Below, piece after piece: positions 3,914 through 5,095 of a DNA stretch of 5,095 nt. Under the pieces are notes generated by a model, which was not told the origin of the DNA, searched no databases, and saw nothing but the letters and a program-made list of their open reading frames with translations. Position 1 is the stretch's first letter, and each line of letters opens with the position of its first letter. Origin of the DNA: Spirochaetaceae bacterium (GTDB lineage Bacteria; Spirochaetota; Spirochaetia; Treponematales; Breznakiellaceae); contig JAITCP010000160.1 of NCBI GenBank assembly GCA_031283025.1, positions 1 through 5,095 on the forward strand, given 5' to 3'. The position numbers were made by a program, and so were the translations under genes.

Positions 3914-5095
3914 ATCTGTTTTGGGCAAAACCAGCACAAGCAGGCCGATGAGGAGCAGGGCGAACAGCAGACAGCTCCGGTAGCCCCAGCCGGGGCCTAT
4001 CCAGCGGTTAATGTACCCCATAACAAGCTGAATCCCTGAATTAAGAAGGCCGGCAATGGTGATAATAGCGCTGGTCATGACCGGAGTATCGCTGCCAAAA
4101 CGGCCTATGGCAACGGCTATGACAGTGGGCCAGAGTATGGCAAGGAAAAACCCCAACAGGGGCAGCACGTAGATTCCCGCCGCTCCCAGGGCAAAGCCGC
4201 ACATAAAAATCACCGCTATGATCAGCGCCGCGCCGGTAAGGCTGCGCATATAGCCGATTTTTTCTATAAGAAAACCGCTTACCAGCCGGGAAAGGGTAAA
4301 AAGGATAAAAAAGGCCGATACAAAGTTGGCCCCCTTTGTGGTGGGATCCATGCCGTACAGGTCTTGAAAATAAAGCCCTCCCCAGTTTGCGGAGGCCATT
4401 TCCAAAGCTACCATAACCCCTAAAGTTATGCCAAAAGCCCAAACAGAGGGCGTTTTAAGGGCGGCAATAAATCCCCGCGGCTGCGTTCCGCCGTTTACAT
4501 GATCGCCCTCTTTTGAATCACCGGCTGAGTTCGCTGTATCATCGTCTTTTGCAAGGGCCGGAAATTTGGCAAAGGAAAATTTGGCAAAAATTGAAGGAAT
4601 AAGAACAACCAGCACCAGCGGAACGGTAAGAAGGTAAATCTGCCGCCAGAGCAGGCCCGGCCCCGCGGGGTTCGCCAGCATCCCGGCAGTCTTGGGGCCC
4701 AATACAGATCCCGCCCCGTACATAAAGTGGAGGAGGTTCATCATAAGGGCGGCTTTTTTGATAAAAAGCTGCGTTGCCATGCCGTTTATGGCTATTTCCA
4801 AAACGCCGAAACCGGCAAAGAGTACAAACAGCGAACAGCCAACAGTCAGAAAACCCGGCATAAAATAAATAAGCGCCAGCGACAGAAGCGTGAAAACAAG
4901 GCCGGAAAGGAACGTTTTTTTTATTCCAAAGCGGCCCAGCATAAATCCGGCAGCCGCCACAAAAAGCGTGTAACTAAATGAAAGGATAGAAAGCATTTTC
5001 CCCTGGGTTTCATAGGAAACGCCGAATTCGTTCTTTATAAGAGGGTACGAAACGCCCTTAATGTTTTCCAGAAAACCAAAGAGAAACATCGCCGC
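3902..5095 (-). CDS. MFS transporter, FucP-like sugar permease (5' end cut by window)
   Basis: Inner-membrane major facilitator, probably a sugar/H+ symporter. The visible 395 residues from the first in-frame ATG (5089) start part-way through the first membrane segment (FLFGFLENIKGVSYPLIK), the frame continues open to the window edge, and no ribosome binding site is visible, so the true start probably lies outside. About eleven further hydrophobic segments follow. The motif-A loops are LGRFGIKK at 51-58 and SGFLIEKIG at 271-279. HFMYGAGSVLGP at 121-132 resembles TM5 of the fucose-permease group. A hydrophilic acidic loop at about 171-210 separates the two six-helix halves. The substrate is not readable from sequence. 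The final codons, including the stop, sit in a perfect hairpin. The gene is GC-rich (62% by hand count at 4141-4200), unlike the two genes downstream. A multidrug-type MFS function is possible but less likely. Confidence 0.88.
   Translation of the reverse strand, partial: AAMFLFGFLENIKGVSYPLIKNEFGVSYETQGKMLSILSFSYTLFVAAAGFMLGRFGIKKTFLSGLVFTLLSLALIYFMPGFLTVGCSLFVLFAGFGVLEIAINGMATQLFIKKAALMMNLLHFMYGAGSVLGPKTAGMLANPAGPGLLWRQIYLLTVPLVLVVLIPSIFAKFSFAKFPALAKDDDTANSAGDSKEGDHVNGGTQPRGFIAALKTPSVWAFGITLGVMVALEMASANWGGLYFQDLYGMDPTTKGANFVSAFFILFTLSRLVSGFLIEKIGYMRSLTGAALIIAVIFMCGFALGAAGIYVLPLLGFFLAILWPTVIAVAIGRFGSDTPVMTSAIITIAGLLNSGIQLVMGYINRWIGPGWGYRSCLLFALLLIGLLVLVLPKTDGNL

Noticed and set aside
4041..4442. 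133-residue minus-strand frame overlapping the permease
   Set aside because: It is a frame-shifted shadow of the permease, rich in Arg, Gly and His, without hydrophobic segments or a recognisable domain.
4727..4981. 84-residue plus-strand basic peptide antisense to the permease
   Set aside because: Its Lys/Gln/Arg-rich composition is the complement of hydrophobic permease codons; no convincing ribosome binding site or homology was recognised.

Overview
The window looks like chromosomal DNA of a Gram-negative, carbohydrate-degrading anaerobe or microaerophile. A host-associated spirochaete of the Treponema type would fit, but this is inference from the gene mix (family 3 glycosidase, FucP-like MFS permease, bacteriohemerythrin, small outer-membrane barrel) and the hairpin-rich spacers. 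No rRNA or other phylogenetic marker is present. No tRNA, CRISPR array, integrase or transposase gene was seen.

Layout. Positions 1-116 carry a 106-bp repeat made of three consecutive stem-loops. It is followed by a plus-strand gene (139-2235) for a cytoplasmic GH3 glycoside hydrolase of the beta-xylosidase/beta-glucosidase type. The 336-bp spacer 2236-2571 contains no gene but is densely structured: a 109-bp MITE-like element with perfect 15-bp terminal inverted repeats (2242-2350), an imperfect stem-loop (2352-2410), and a second copy of the 106-bp repeat (2462-2567, 104/106 identical). The repeat therefore brackets the GH3 gene as a direct duplication.

The right half is all on the minus strand. 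Reading in the direction of transcription, it holds an MFS permease cut by the window edge (3902-5095), a perfect 16-bp terminator-like hairpin that contains the permease stop codon, a bacteriohemerythrin (3358-3825) with all seven di-iron ligands, and a secreted protein that is probably a small outer-membrane beta-barrel (2572-3186). The hemerythrin and barrel genes each appear to have their own promoter. The hemerythrin promoter is placed so that the mRNA may be leaderless. The barrel promoter has a 12-bp tandem duplication of its -10 region.

How the genes might work together: the GH3 enzyme has no signal peptide, so it would cleave short oligosaccharides after uptake, and a sugar/H+ permease nearby would suit that. 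The two converge and are not an operon, so the link is only suggestive. Hemerythrin would serve O2 binding or sensing. The most unusual content is the hairpin family. A conserved 16-nt inner palindrome (AAAAACTGAAGTTTTT) recurs with completely different but still perfectly paired outer stems, once in repeat copy 2 and once at the permease terminator, plus a one-mismatch version in copy 1 and a possible half-copy at the GH3 stop codon. This pattern suggests selection on, or mobility of, a structured element.
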